Assembly (NCBI GenBank): GCA_003999685.1
Contig: CP021220.1
Coordinates: 1,240,001 to 1,304,000 of the forward strand
Length of the DNA: 64,000 nt
Direction of reading: 5' to 3'
Source: Taiwanofungus camphoratus
Taxonomy: Eukaryota > Basidiomycota > Agaricomycetes > Polyporales > Taiwanofungaceae
Shown one piece after another: positions 21,546-33,993 of this stretch. A program made the translations under genes and the position numbers. Under the pieces are notes generated by a model that ran no database searches, was not told where the DNA came from, and saw only the letters and a list, made by a program, of their open reading frames with translations. How positions within the stretch are numbered: the first letter of the stretch is position 1; the number at the start of each line of letters is the position of its first letter.

Positions 21546-24528
21546 TCACGACGCGCCGTACTTCGGCTTGAAGTACGCCGGCGGCAGCTTCGCCAGCACG
21601 TCCACCAGCGGGCGCTCGACGACCACCAGCTCCGCCGGCGCGATAAAGTCGGCGAGCAGGATCGGGCGGTAGTGCGTGACGAGCTTGAAGTTCTGCTGCG
21701 GGTTCTGCAGCTGGCCCTCCTGCAGGACGTCCGTCGGCGCGGAGGGGTTGGACACCCCGGGCGGCGCGAGCCTGCGCGCGCCGCGCCGCCGCTTCTTCTC
21801 GAACCCGCCCCACCCCGCATGCGCGTCGAGCTTGACGCGGCAGAGCCACGTCGCGCCCCAGAAGAGCGCGCTCCGCGGCGGCGCGCCGGTGCTCGGCTCG
21901 CCCGCGCGCGCACCCGGGTCGAACGTCACGCCGAGGATGGGGTCGTGCAGGTGCGCGAAGCGCCGCGGGAGCGACTTGTCCAGGCCCTGCGCCCAGCGCG
22001 GGAAGTGGCGCGACTCGACGTCGTACACCTGGACGGAGTTGTTGGCGAAGCCGAGGATGAGGGTGCTGGGCTGCGAGACGTCGAACGCGAGGGCGTGGAT
22101 GGACTGCGGGAACGATGGGAGGACGCAGTGGTGCTGGACTGCTGTTAGGCAATGCATCGTCGTCAAGGGGAAGAAGACGTACTTGTATCGAGTCGAGATT
22201 GAATACATGTGTTCGACAGCGGTCATCGGTTGTCGCCAACCACTGGCCGTCAGAACTAACCGCCATTCTCGTGACCGCTCCGATCAGCAGTTTGGGATTT
22301 GGCCTCTGGTCATCCGAAGACTCGCTCGCATCCTCAGTAGCGTCTTCCATCTCAACGTCCTCGATCTCAACGCCCTCGGTCCCTTTCCGCCCTCTCACCA
22401 CTCGATTGCTTATCATGACGTCTCGCATGCGATGGTGTTCAAACTTGCGTAGGACATGCGGCTTACCGGCCTCCGTCCCAAGGTCGAGGATGATGATATA
22501 TGAGGACATAGCAGTTGCTACTACGAGCTTTTTTGAATCTGGAGTGAAGCTCAAGAAAGATGCGCCTGTTGAGGCTGATAATCCGGGAAGCTGGCTTTGA
22601 AGAATGGACGAAAAGTCGCGTATTCGTCTGGGCTTCAGATCTTCATTGTTCTACAGATGCACACCAGTCAATCAATGTATACACGGTGGGCCGACTGAAG
22701 CACCAACCTCCCGTTCTAACCGGAACAATTTTGTCTCGTACCAATCTGAGACTGCAGCCCAGCAACCATCGTCAGATATCGCACTTGCGACCACGTTTGT
22801 GTTCATATTCAGATCCATGTCAAGCACTCTCTCCCATCCCCCCTCAGGACCATCCATCTCGTCATTCTCGAAATCGAGCGGGGACTGCCTCGGCTTAATA
22901 CGCCACACGGTTACTCCCGCGTCCCGGGCACAGAGCAGCAGGCGCGCCTGGCGCGCGAGGTGCACCGCCGACGCGTTGTACGCGCCAGAGCTATACGCAA
23001 GCCGCCGGTGGTACGCGTCCCCAAACGTCGCCGTCGTGCTCGTAGCTAGCGGATTGACCACCCTCGTCACCGTGCTCGACGGCAGCGCGGCGGGCGTCAC
23101 GACGACAGACATGTCTAGGCCTCCCGAGGCCAGCACGGGGGCGATGTCGATGGGGAACTGTCGACGATGCGACGGAGGTACGGGCGTGTAGGGCGGCCAT
23201 ATTGCGAGCGCGCGGACGTCGTGTGAGTGCATGCGGCGAGACGAGGACCGGACCCAACGGCCGGTGGAACGAGCCAATAGAGGCGAGTTTTCGGAACGAG
23301 AGACCTCGATGTATGAAAATTGCGTGGTTTTTTGGTCGACGCCTGAAGTGTAGACTGCTGTCCCTTCCTAAGGACTGGTCAGCCAGCGAGGACATGTGCG
23401 CCTTGAGGTTTACTTACAGGGCTAATTGCAAGACAGAGAACATCCGCCGCATGCCCTTGAAAGCTGTCCAGCTGCGTACATGTTTTCGGATCCCAGAACT
23501 TGACCATGCCCATCGAGTCTCCTGATAAGATGGTACCATCACTAGGTAGATATTTCTCATCAGCTGTGAACATAGAAACCCGGATGACAGTAAATTACCC
23601 AAGTACCCCTACCGCCCACACAAGCGTGCGCTCCCCGCGTATTCTATCGGTCCCCATTCTGTCGAGCACACGCCCAGTGGCGATATCCCATTTCCTGAGA
23701 CTGGAATCCGAGCATCCGGCGACAAGCCATGAGTCTTTCCAGTCATCTTCGTCGTCATCGTCGTCGTCAGAATTTTCCGCATCATCATTTTTCTTGTCCT
23801 TCGCTGTCTCACGCGGAACCGGCGGGCCCCAGGCTATGCTCAAGATGCGGCTTTTCACCCTGTCCAGGCGTCGGAGATGGGTCAAGGTATCATGCTCTAA
23901 CGTGAGCAACCTTACAGAGCCATCTTCACAGCCGAGGGCGAGGAGGGTCGATGCAGGATTTGGACAGACCGACCAGATAGAACCTCCCTGAGAGCTGATC
24001 GTCCGCTAAGTTGAAATTGAGCTGACATTGTTTCAGTAATGTGCAGGGTGAGCTGACTTACTCGGACACAGGCACGTTCCAAATCCCATTCCACCAACTC
24101 ACTGCCGCCTCCCGCACTGAAGAGTCGGAGGTTCGCCAGAGACGGGACTTCATCCTCCGCAAGTTGGTCTGGGAATTTGATTGCGAATGCGAGCGATTCT
24201 ACCTTGGACGGGTATGGCCCTGCTAGTGTCTGCTTGCCTGCTGAGCCCTGTGACGCTCCCCTCGTTGTAAAAGACGTACCTTTCGCACAACCCAAGCCTG
24301 TGGTGCCTGGTATTTGTTATCCGGCCCAGTCCATTCGCATACTTCGATGTTGCCATTCGCACGACCCACAGCAAGAACACCAAATTTCAAGGCCTTCACC
24401 TTGGCAGTACTTTTCTTCCCCTTGATAGACGGTAGGCGAAGAGGTGGAAAACACAGCGCCGTGATCGCAGAAGGAGCATAGTCAACAAATCGACATCGAT
24501 GCACAGCCAGAGTAGTGCCCTCGATCAT
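21546..24528 (-). CDS. UTP4: U3 snoRNP t-UTP subunit Utp4 (cirhin)
   Basis: A WD40 protein of the UtpA (t-UTP) complex in the small-subunit processome, needed for 35S pre-rRNA synthesis and processing. Exons 24280-24528, 24062-24229, 23599-24005, 23418-23541, 22708-23367, 22179-22650 and 21546-22141 total 891 residues, close to other Utp4 proteins. The N-terminus VHRCRFVDYAPSAITAL with LAVGRANGNIEV is diagnostic. Two WD40 propellers follow, with WD-type strands such as LFSAGGGSELVEWDL, LVAGCSDSSLRKWD, DGTILSGDSMGMVKFWD and LATTDDRCRTHVFNL. Acidic loops lie at about 23750 and 22350. The C-terminal region HYRPILLADFIAPAELVVVE, then DVLAKLPPAYFKPKYG, matches the conserved end of the family. The last intron's donor is a guess between two nearby GT sites. 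Confidence 0.87.
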
Positions 24529-24833
24529 GTCTTGAAGGCTTTCAATACCAGGTAATGAATACTCCCGGCCTCGCAGATTTTCTTTTGGAAGACAGAACGC
24601 GCCCGAAGGGTTCTCAAATGTAAATCTCGCTCATCTCACCTCTGCAGAGATGCAAAAGTCACGAGCAAACTTTTTATGACCAAATCTGGCAGGTAGGAAT
24701 AGCCGGCACAGTAACAGTGTAACACAAGCTAGCGCTCAGCATCCTACTCTCAGCATCCTGCTCGCCCCTTACGACCGCCGCCCTCTATAATCTGTTCTTC
24801 CTTGCGGGCTTTCACTACACTATCCTCCCAAAA
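24529..24833. promoter_or_regulatory. Bidirectional promoter UTP4 / TIM10
   Basis: 305 bp separate the two start codons. A TATAAT-like stretch near 24786 lies about 48 bp upstream of the TIM10 ATG. Confidence 0.5.
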
Positions 24834-25235
24834 ATGTCTTTCCTTGGACGATCTGGCGGCGCGTCATCTAGTGGTGTCAACCCTGAGCGGGTGGAAATGG
24901 CCATGCAAGAGTTCGCAGTGTTATTTATCAAATTACTGACTAGCTCTGACTTTGTGGCGAAGATTGGATATGATTACCGATGTGTTTAACCGCTTGGTTT
25001 CGTCAGTCACGCTTTCGTTGCGCAGGTCTTTGAATGACCAGATTATCATTTGTATAGGTCATGTCACGCAAAATGCATCAGCACACGATACGCAGAAGGA
25101 GACCTGAACAAAGGCGAAAGTGTCTGCATTGACAGATGCGTGGGGAAGTTTTTTGAGGTGAACAAGAGGGTTGGGGAGAAGCTGCAGAGCATGGGTCAAG
25201 CAGCCGGCGGCCAAAGTGCCCTTGGCTCGCTATGA
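24834..25235 (+). CDS. TIM10: Small Tim chaperone Tim10
   Basis: A chaperone of the mitochondrial intermembrane space that, with Tim9, escorts carrier proteins to the TIM22 complex. Three exons (24834-24910, 24963-25001, 25058-25235) encode 97 residues. The twin CX3C motif is intact (SCHAKCI and CIDRCVGKF, 18 residues between the pairs), and the sequence [15 protein letters not shown] fits Tim10 rather than Tim9 or Tim13. The N-terminus is Ser/Gly-rich. The gene is head-to-head with UTP4. Confidence 0.92.
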
Positions 25236-25462
25236 TGACCGAGGCGTCCTGTTTCGCGCAGACCAGGACTGGACGATCGTAATCAATGCCGACACCTATC
25301 TCCGTATACTCGATATAATTCGCTGGCTTACGCGGCACCATCGCATTCTTGACCCTCTATAGTTCATCTTCGATTACCAGAAATTGGTATACAGAAAAGA
25401 GCAGCCTCAAACCCCATTGCAACCATAGACGAGTGAATCTCCGGCTTGGAGGGGTACTTATG

Positions 25463-25874
25463 TTACTTCCCAAAGGTGGGGAAACATTCGGTCAGAGTTT
25501 TTCCGTGCTTGTTCTGCGCGTGCTCCTCCAATCTGAAAACATGGACCGTAAATGCTCATCTTCTGCATTCTATAAGCCAAAAGACACCCACTGTGGAGCA
25601 CGGGTAGTCAGCATCTATTGAAGAAGACTGATCAGAAAAGACGATGGGTTTGACATCAGACACAATGACTGACGAAGGCTTGCCGACAAGTCTGACAAAG
25701 GATGTTCATGGCGGCTTGGTTTGTCTTGGTCTGGCTCTTCGCCGCACTGCCGGCCTTCGCTGCGTTCCTCTCTCTCTTCTGAGCAGCCTTTGCACCCTGT
25801 AGCATGCATGATACACGAGGATAGTGATCAGAGCTCTTCCCGGACGATATTTGAAATCCACATACGTTGCCCAT
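25463..25874 (-). CDS. Small zinc-binding protein of the At2g23090-like/DUF1909 type
   Basis: Exons 25866-25874, 25674-25796, 25592-25614 and 25463-25532 give 74 residues. The N-terminal half is Ala/Lys-rich (GAKAAQKRERNAAKAG), followed by MNILCQTCRQAF and LEEHAQNKHGKTLTECFPTF. The Cys-X2-Cys and His-X4-His spacing defines a C2H2-like zinc site known in small eukaryotic proteins of this type. Biological role is not established. The first coding exon holds only three codons (Met-Gly-Asn). Every splice joint keeps the frame and the stop falls at the family's usual end. Confidence 0.8.
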
Positions 25875-26182
25875 TTTTGCACAGAAACTTCAGAAACGAG
25901 AGTGGAAATAGTGAGCGAGCGGAATGGGAAATAGGAACACAGACGAAGAGGGCCACAAGAAGCAGCGAAGACAGTTTACAGAATGCAGCAAGCAGGAAAA
26001 CACAGCATTTGGGCACGCTTTAGAGATTGTTACGTAATATATGGTTGATATGGGGCAGTGATCGACTCGACTCTGCCTCGGACGCGGCCCGATGGTTTAC
26101 AAAGATCCAGGCAGGAGATTCAAGGGGCAATATTTTTGTGAAAAGGATGATTGTTTTGGGATTCACCACGCCCGCGGTCTGT

Positions 26183-27939
26183 ATGAGTCACTACCCACAC
26201 CTTTGCCCGTTACTGCGACGGCACTCACTGCGATCCTCGTTCAGTCAATACAGATTGTTCAAAGGTCGACAATACACCATGGCATACAACGGTGATATCG
26301 CACGGACCATCGCTGAGCAGGTGAAGGTGGACATCCTCACACAGTCTCAGGAGGAGGTAACCTGCCATATAAAGCTTGATGGTGATGCTCGAATCTCATC
26401 TCGAAATGCTTGGTTCAGGATAACGTCAAGTGGATGAAAGCAGTCTCCCGGTGTTTTCTCTGTAAGTATACATCCTGTGCATATCCTCGCGGCGCTGAAC
26501 AGACCCCAAGCCGATACTATCACAGGTCTGGTGCTGCATGGCTTTCGAAGAGGTGTGATGCCCTGACGCTGCACTCATCATAGTACCTACAAAGGAGATG
26601 TATGCATACGCTGTCCGTGCATCTCTGGGTGATGATGTGTACGACGAACCGTCCATGAAGAGACTGGAAGCACATATGGCTAACTTGACCGGCAAGGAAG
26701 CTGCACTCTTCATCCCATCCGGGACTATGTCCAATCAACTTGCCCTCCGGACACACCTCAAGCAACCGCCCTATTCCGTCCTATGTGACCATCGTGCACA
26801 TATTGCTAGGTATGTTGGAATATAGCATGTTTAATGACTGCAACGCTGATCTACTGTCACAGATATGAAGCTGGTGGCACTGCTTTCCATTCCGGTGCTC
26901 AGCTCGACACTGTCATCCCTGCCAATGGTCAGTTTACCGATTGCATACCTGTTCGCCATCCGCCAATGGACTCTCATGACAGGACATCACCTCACTCTTG
27001 ACGATGTCAGGGAGCATGTAGTTTTGGGAACCGATGTCCACAGGTAGTGATGATTTGAAGATATTTGTCACAGTTACTAATGCATCTTTAGCGCGCCAAC
27101 AGCAATTATAGAGCTTGAGAACACACTGAACGGAACAATCATCCCACATGAGGATGTCATAGCTATCTCAGAATTTGCTCACAGTGAAGGGATCAAAATG
27201 CATCTTGACGGTGCCCGTATATGGCATGTAGCAGCGGAGACGAACACGCCAATTAAGGAACTATGCAATCCATTTGACTCTGTCAGTCTCTGCTTCAGCA
27301 AGGGTCTTGGTAGGTCATTCGTTCACGTGCACAATAATCACTCTTGATGCGGTGCATATCAGGCGCTCCAATAGGGTCCTGTCTTGTTGGCACGAAGGAC
27401 TTCATAACCAGAGCGCGCTGGTTCAGGAAGCTCTTCGGTGGGGGGATGAGGCAGACCGGCTTCGTGGCCGCAGCCGCCGCATACGCCCTTTCGTACAACT
27501 TCCCGCAGTTACCTGGTGTGCACGCTCTTGCACGCAAGTTGGAGAACGGGCTGAGGGACATCGGTGTCGAGATCACCAGCAGGGCTGAGACGTGCATGGT
27601 ACTCGTCTATCTCGCATAGTACTCATGGTGGCGTAACTGAATGCATGCCCCTTCAAACAGGTCTTCTATGACCCGTCCCCAATCGGGGTTAGCTACGCCG
27701 AGATCGTAGACCGCGCAAGTAAACTCCCCGAACCAATCAAAGTAGGCGGCTCAAGGCTGGTCGTCCACATACAGACCTCGCCCGAAGCTGTGGAAGACTT
27801 TCTGTCGGTGGTCAGGGAGCTCGCGAAGCAGAAGAAGGAAGCAGGTTTCGTTGCCAGTGAGAAGAAAGTCAAGGCCAACGGTCGGACCAGTATATATGTC
27901 AAGGTCCCCCAGTCCGATCTCGACAAGCTCCAAAAGTAG
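26183..27939 (+). CDS. GLY1: L-threonine aldolase (low-specificity, PLP-dependent)
   Basis: Cleaves threonine or allo-threonine to glycine and acetaldehyde. Exons 26183-26356, 26419-26461, 26511-26525, 26584-26809, 26863-26927, 26983-27043, 27092-27309, 27363-27598 and 27661-27939 give 438 residues. Key blocks: LSDTITVPTKEMYAYAV, YDEPSMKRLEAHMANLTGKE, the cofactor-site segment HLDGARIWHVAAE and the PLP-lysine motif SVSLCFSKGLGAPIGS. GGGMRQTGFVAAAAAYALSY follows. Two in-frame starts exist: 26183 adds a 32-residue Arg/Ser-rich leader (LLRRHSLRSSFSQYRLFKGR) that looks like a mitochondrial presequence, whereas 26279 begins MAYNGDIAR and would give a 406-residue cytosolic form. A C-terminal extension of about 60 residues beyond the bacterial core is present. 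Exon 3 has 15 nt. Confidence 0.9.
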
Positions 27940-28252
27940 TCAGCCGCCTCTGACTTGAGTGGCTACAAGCTCTTCATGTATTCTCGCTGTACGTTACGTA
28001 ACATGTACGGGCTCTGTGTCGCAGTTGAGAAATGGAACTGTAAACTAGATTCTTTATGAGTAAATCGGGGCAGTTGCTTTAGATAGATAACCATGTCATA
28101 TCTAAGTCCATCGCTAGTGGCAATATAAAACTTTCAGTCAACGTGGTTGTGACATGTACTCATTAAAACCAAGCAATACCTCTCACACAAATCCGTGGAA
28201 AGATTCGAATTAGATACGCAGTATTACAGTACTTTTGAGACAATCAGATGAA
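27940..28252. other. Convergent spacer between GLY1 and URB2
   Basis: A 313-bp AT-rich stretch between two converging genes, with no ORF. It likely holds overlapping 3' UTRs. Confidence 0.5.
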
Positions 28253-31200
28253 TCAGCCCTTCCCAATATACTTCTGCTTCTCGTATTCCCTCCACAATGC
28301 TTTCATCATTGCTTTTCCGCCAGTATCCAATGCCGACACCATCATGGAGTCGCGATTATGATCACCTAGCATGTCACAAAGAGCAAACAGACCAGGTTGC
28401 AGCTCCTTGCGAACCTGAGTAGACACAACGCATAACGGATCGTTCACCGCATTAATATATGCGGTCAAAACGTATGCCGCGTGTTTTGAAAACGGACGGG
28501 CCAATGATTCCGGCTTTTGCGTATCCGCAGACGGCCCGTGCGTGCGCACGATCGTTTTCGTGGCGAGTGTGGTCATAAGCCTCGCCAGAGCCTTGCTTTC
28601 TTCAGCTGAGAGCGGCGTACTTGCATTGATCCATTTCGGCAGCGTGTTCATCACCAGTTTCGTCTGCTTCCCTCCTAGTTGAGGCCGGAGTCCACGAAGC
28701 GATGCAGTGAGTTGCCGAAGCACCATGCCTAAGTGGGGCAGGGTACATATAACCAAATCACGCCGGAGACGGATCAAAGCGCTTATGATGGCGACTATTT
28801 GATGAAAGACATTGGAATTAGTAGTCGATTCATGGTCCACAGATCCTGCAAGAAGATGTCCCATGAGGGACCAGATGCTTGACAAGTCTGAGATTCTGAC
28901 AGATGCAGGCTGAAGTTCGGTCAACACAAATAAGGAACCGAATACATAGTAATTGTCGCTTACACGATCGTTCAATTGTTGGCTCATGAAACTAAGAACC
29001 TCGTGTCGAAGGGAAGGCCGGCCAATATATTCTGGGCAGTGGGCAAATAGATTAAGACATCTCGTTGTATGGTCATGTGTCGTCTTAGAAGTATCTTAGA
29101 ACGGATTCTCAGGTTTGTGATCACGATATGAATTAAATGAACGTACTTTCGGGAGCGTCATGAGCTATCAGACTGGAGAGTCGCATGAGGATGGCTTTGT
29201 CTTCACTTGGCAGGTCACCACGACAGGACAAAGCTTCGAAGACGAAATCCAGCATGTAGGTGAAATCCTCAATCGCTAAAGTTCTACAGGCGCTAGATAG
29301 CTGGACATTCAGGACGTCCAGTTCTGTGAAATAGAAGTGAGAATTGGAAAATAGTTGTAATCAACTTACTCGCCTGCAGGTTTACTCAATCTGGAGAATG
29401 TGACATATGCTACAACCACATACTCAACTTGCTGTTGCCGGTCTGCCATATGTGAGTATAATTCTTCGAGCAGAATGGTCAATAATGACAAGTTGATGGC
29501 GGCAATGTTTTGATTTTCGGGAGAGATTGAGAGTAGCTTTCCCACTAAAAGATGACCGAACTGCGGCATCTGGCTCACTGTGAGAAAGTCATGTGAGGAG
29601 AAGCGAAATGGGTCTGGAGAAGAGTTCTGATGCTCACAATCTGACTGTAGCCATCTTCCTAAAGTGAGCACACGAGACCATGTCTGGAGCAGGTCGCCTT
29701 GCTTTAGCAGCACGTCCGACTGGCAGTCTAATGATCCTAATACAATCATTTGAGGGAGACAGACAGAGACCATGCGGTTCCACCAATGTAGGAGGGACGT
29801 GCTCAACCTGTTGGGGAAACTGAACCGGCATCAGGAAGTGTTCTATGTCATAAGGTACGACACGCACTCGGCTGGGATATGATTGCTGGTCAGCACGTCT
29901 ATCAGTCGCAACAACCTGTGTATCCGAGGAACATCGGTATATGATTGTTGTCTGGAAGGGGTATTCCACACGGGCGAGGCTATAAGTGATTGCACAATAT
30001 CGACAGCTACGTCTTCTTCGCCCTTCTGTGCGAATTTCAGTACAGAGCTAGGTTATATCCAAGGTCAAAGGTTGACACAAGAACCAACATAGAAGAGACG
30101 TACACAAAATAAATACCAATGATATCCACTGTTATTGACTCAAGGTCCGGAATGATACTTTGTCCCATTAGGGATGCTACCGGCAATGGTTCCATTATGT
30201 ATTCCAAGTATTGCTTTGGCACCTAGAACTCGAATCAATACCACGTTAATGTTTCAGTGTGTATAACGTGCTCACGGTCTGGTCCACTGTTCCAAGGTAT
30301 AGGAAGGTGCGACGGAGAAACTCGCGGATCAGAAGTATCATTTGAGCTTTACTATTCGACAGCATTTCGCCGCCATGCAACGAAGGCATTCCCAGAGAAA
30401 CATCAGCTGCTAAGGCTCGTCGAAGAAAGTCTGTACGAAGACCACGCGACAGGTACTCCGAGGGAGTGTGGAGCAGTATTTCATAGATCGGCCCAACGCG
30501 ATTGATATCTTCTGTAATTGCTCCTGCCAATCTATTGCTGAGGTCAGACAACATCAATCTCTGGTCAATATGTTCAAGGAACGTCGTCCGCTCATGCAGC
30601 TGTGCAAGGAAAGCATCTACAAGAAAGCATATGTCAACCTCTTGTCATATCTACCAGGCAGGCACATACCTCTGAAGCGGTGCAGTTCCCAAAATGCTGC
30701 ATTGCGCAGAGCACCAGTAAAGATCATGGGAATTGTGACTTCATGCTTCACTTGTGCAGACAGATGGGCTAGTGAGTGACCCAAATCATAGTTTAGTACT
30801 AAATTTGCTAGTCGTGCCAATTGCTCTGAAGAGGCTCGTGAACTAGCAAATTAGTGGGCGCTGAAGCTTTGCTATGCAATAAACGCTCACTCAAAGAAAG
30901 GCAACCATCTTGTGAAGAGTAAATGTGTCATGGCAATAGCTGCTTGGGCGCTGGTGTTCAATCCCAGATGATGTGACTTGCCAGACCATCCGACGTTGTT
31001 TTTCTTGAGGTGTCGGTCGAGATACGTGAGCAACTGATCGAAAACACTTGTTGGAGACAATTCATCCTCTGCAGACGCCTTCAGAAGCGTGCGCATCTAC
31101 AGTTGATCACATCGGTCAGGACAAGATGACGTGAGCGGAATGATACCCCTCACCATCTCTAAGCTAAACTCAGGGAGTGTTTCATCCAACGTGACTTTTG

Positions 31201-33440
31201 TAAGCATTTCAGGATATAAGTCATCGTCGCATCGAATTCGGAGTTGTAATTGAGGAGCAGCCTCCAGCCCGTAAAGTACACGTAAGGCAGCGTTCCCAAC
31301 GGTCTGCCACCCTCGTGAACTCGTGAAATCATTCGTACCCAATACCTTGAAAGCTCCCTTCAGTGCTTGGGGGATTATGGAGCTGCATGAAGCCTCAATT
31401 GAACGATATACGTTCCTTCGGACATCCTCCAACACCAAGTGCAGAGGTAGCGATGTCAAGACCAGTATGGTTGCTCTAGATAACAGAGCGAATGTCACGG
31501 CCGCCCATTCTGGATTAGTCCCACTACCAGATGGAGCGGATGTGAATGCTCTTTTACGTTTTTTCTTCGTACCATCACCATTATCAGCAGCAGCTTTCTT
31601 GGCAAGCTCCTCAAATTGCTGAAAAGCATTTTGAATTTTTTGTAACACATCATCAACTAATTCGGTGATCTGACCAGGGGTGAGGAAGTTATGGATGGAC
31701 TTTTCAAGCCGGTCGAAGTAGGCATAGCATAGCAATGGGCCTGAAGATGCAATCTGGTATACTTCATAAGCCTGGTTCGACACCACTTGAAGATGGCGTG
31801 TTGAGAATGCCTCGAGCCAGTGAGAAATGTGCACGTTGATAGTGCGTGTCTTTGAGTGATATTCCAATATCAGGTTCAAGAAGTTAAGAACCTGCGGGCC
31901 GGGTTCTGGAACCTGAACAAGGAGCATTAGCCGCCTGAGATACAGCTTTAGGAACGTATCAAGCCGACCTACCGATATAATATGCTTTAAAATTGTTGAC
32001 AGGCTGGGAGCAATGAGATCGTAATCAATACGGGTGAGCGTGGAAAGTAGCTCCAGAGCGGAATTGGTCCGCCACATGTTCTGCTCTAATACATGCTGCG
32101 CGATCAACTGTCATATCTGGGAAAAACATCAGAACCGATCACTTGCCTTGCGAGGCAGACATGAGGGCTTCTATCGCCAAATCTCCATTTTGTCTTAGCA
32201 ATTGCTCCGCGTGTTCATTTCTGGCATTGAAGAGATTTTCTCTATCTATAATTGCAAATAAGACATTCTTTGTGTCCCAAATTTGCTTGTTTTCACCAGC
32301 TGATCCGAGCAGTTGATTGCACAGTGAAAAGAAGAACATTCCAACCTCTTGTACTTGTGAAACCGTGTCACTCGGCACCGAATTTGAACCTTGGCCAAAA
32401 ATGGTGTTTCTGTGCTTCTTGATTGATTGTATAAAAGAAGTCAAAAGATGTGGTAAGGATCCCAGCACAGCCGCAGTGGATGTCGACAAGACTTCAGCGA
32501 GCCTTTCCAGTAGAGCGGCATCACATTTTTGATCACCTGCTTGCCGCAATATGTCAGGGCTAAAGATTGTTTCCACCCCCGCAGAATATATTTGAGACAT
32601 GAGAGTTCTGAAAGATTCGTGTCCATCGGCCTGGAGCTGACCGCATTGCAGCCAAGCGGGGAAATCACGCTGGAGAAAAGTCGAGTATAACTATATTGGA
32701 AGAAAGCACTATCAGTGAGCATTAACGCGTCGAGGCAGAATTGCGCATGCCTTCTTCTTGTTGGCTGAATTGGAGAAGGCTGTTCGATATGAAGATACAA
32801 CCAATGACTGAGCCTGCATGGTATCCTTCTCGAAATCCGCAGAAGTAACAATTCGGTCGATATGATTCATGGAATGTACGATCACTGCACCAAAACATTC
32901 TAGGAGGGTCTCAGGGCTGAATTTTGGTACAGCCATTGGCCACAACACAGTGAGGCATCGCGAGACCAGGACATCCAGGCTGCACATTCCGTCCCTTCCG
33001 GAGGATTCTGACATCGAAAAGAAGGCTACAATGATCGGCGCAACAGGCACGCGGTTAAGCAAGGGCACCAGCCACGTTTTGAGAGCACGAGAATGTCCAT
33101 TGGCTTTTGAAGCGTCTGTATACGAGATAATATCAAAGAGAAGTTTCCAGTATCGAGTATCTAGTACAGGATTAGCGCTCCTAGAATGTCCAGACAGTGA
33201 TCGTTCAGTAAGCGGAATACAGATGTGCTCGAGACGCACTTACGGCTCTTTCGCCTTGTCCTTGAGCAGGCGCGTCAGCAACCAGTCAACTATGACTTCC
33301 CCTTTATTTGGGATATAGAAAGACGCGTTGTCCCATGCCTGCTGGGCAAGCTCAACTTTGTACGGGCCTCCGGCATGAGGAGGGTCGGAGGGCGCCTTGA
33401 GAGCACGAATGAACTCCTGGGCAGACTGAAAGCCGGCCAT
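28253..33440 (-). CDS. URB2: Urb2/Npa2-family nucleolar pre-ribosomal protein
   Basis: A large helical-repeat protein of early pre-60S particles, partner of Npa1, Npa3/Dbp6 and Nop8 in yeast. The start is the ATG at 33440 (MAGFQSAQEFIRALK) and the stop at 28253. Coding blocks include 33244-33440, about 32712-33238, 32139-32600, 31097-32107, 30887-31096, 30246-30557, 29366-29806 and 28253-28987, linked by short introns; I did not resolve all joints between 29000 and 30900. The last exon carries the C-terminal Npa2/Urb2 domain: LVICTLPHLGMVLRQLTASL, the block SLARPFSKHAAYVLTAYINA, VRKELQPGLFALCDMLGD, and MMVSALDTGGKAMMKALWRE followed by YEKQKYIGKG. A basic patch (KKKRKRAF, near 31550) may be a nuclear localisation signal. 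Confidence 0.8.
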
Positions 33441-33993
33441 GACGCGTGAGGAACGCAAAAGGTCAGAAGTCGAAAGACCTAGAGTGCCTGAGACCCGTCC
33501 ACACCCAGTCCTGTAGGATAATTTCCTCAGGAGATTCCCCAAGTCCGCGAGATGGGAGGGCTGAGTGCAGAAACTTGATAGAAAGCCAGAAAAGGGAGGC
33601 TAAATAGCTCGCCACGTGCTCGGTCTAGCGACTACCTCTGGACCCACATTCTGGCCGGCATAAATACTGCGTGTGGCAGCTGCAGAGGCAGCTTGCCCTC
33701 GACTTTCCCTCGAGTCGGGATTCTCGGACGGACGCTCCTTCATTTAGTGTATAGATGGCATCCTTTTGAACGAGTCAGACCAAGCCAGTGAACTCTATTC
33801 CTCACGTTGTCTCCGTGTAACAATGGTTATATAGGGAGGACGTTTGAACAGCATTGCACATCCCGAGTTCCTGCAAACCAACATTCTTTGTGTATATATA
33901 TACACGCTATACTTTGGTTCCCTGTGCGCAAGTAGTTTCAAATATTGCAGTCTTTAGCGTCTTATCATTGATTATAGCTGATCTCCTGAGATT
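33441..33993. promoter_or_regulatory. Bidirectional promoter region with a 16-bp palindrome
   Basis: 553 bp between the start codons of URB2 (minus) and the papain-like small protein (plus). A perfect palindrome GTGTATATATATACAC at 33890-33905, about 90 bp upstream of the plus-strand ATG, could act as a TATA element. Confidence 0.45.

Noticed and set aside
20976-22148. 390-codon plus-strand ORF across the Mpv17 3' end and UTP4
   Set aside because: It is an antisense frame of the GC-rich last exon of UTP4 and the wrong frame of Mpv17; its Arg-rich sequence matches nothing.
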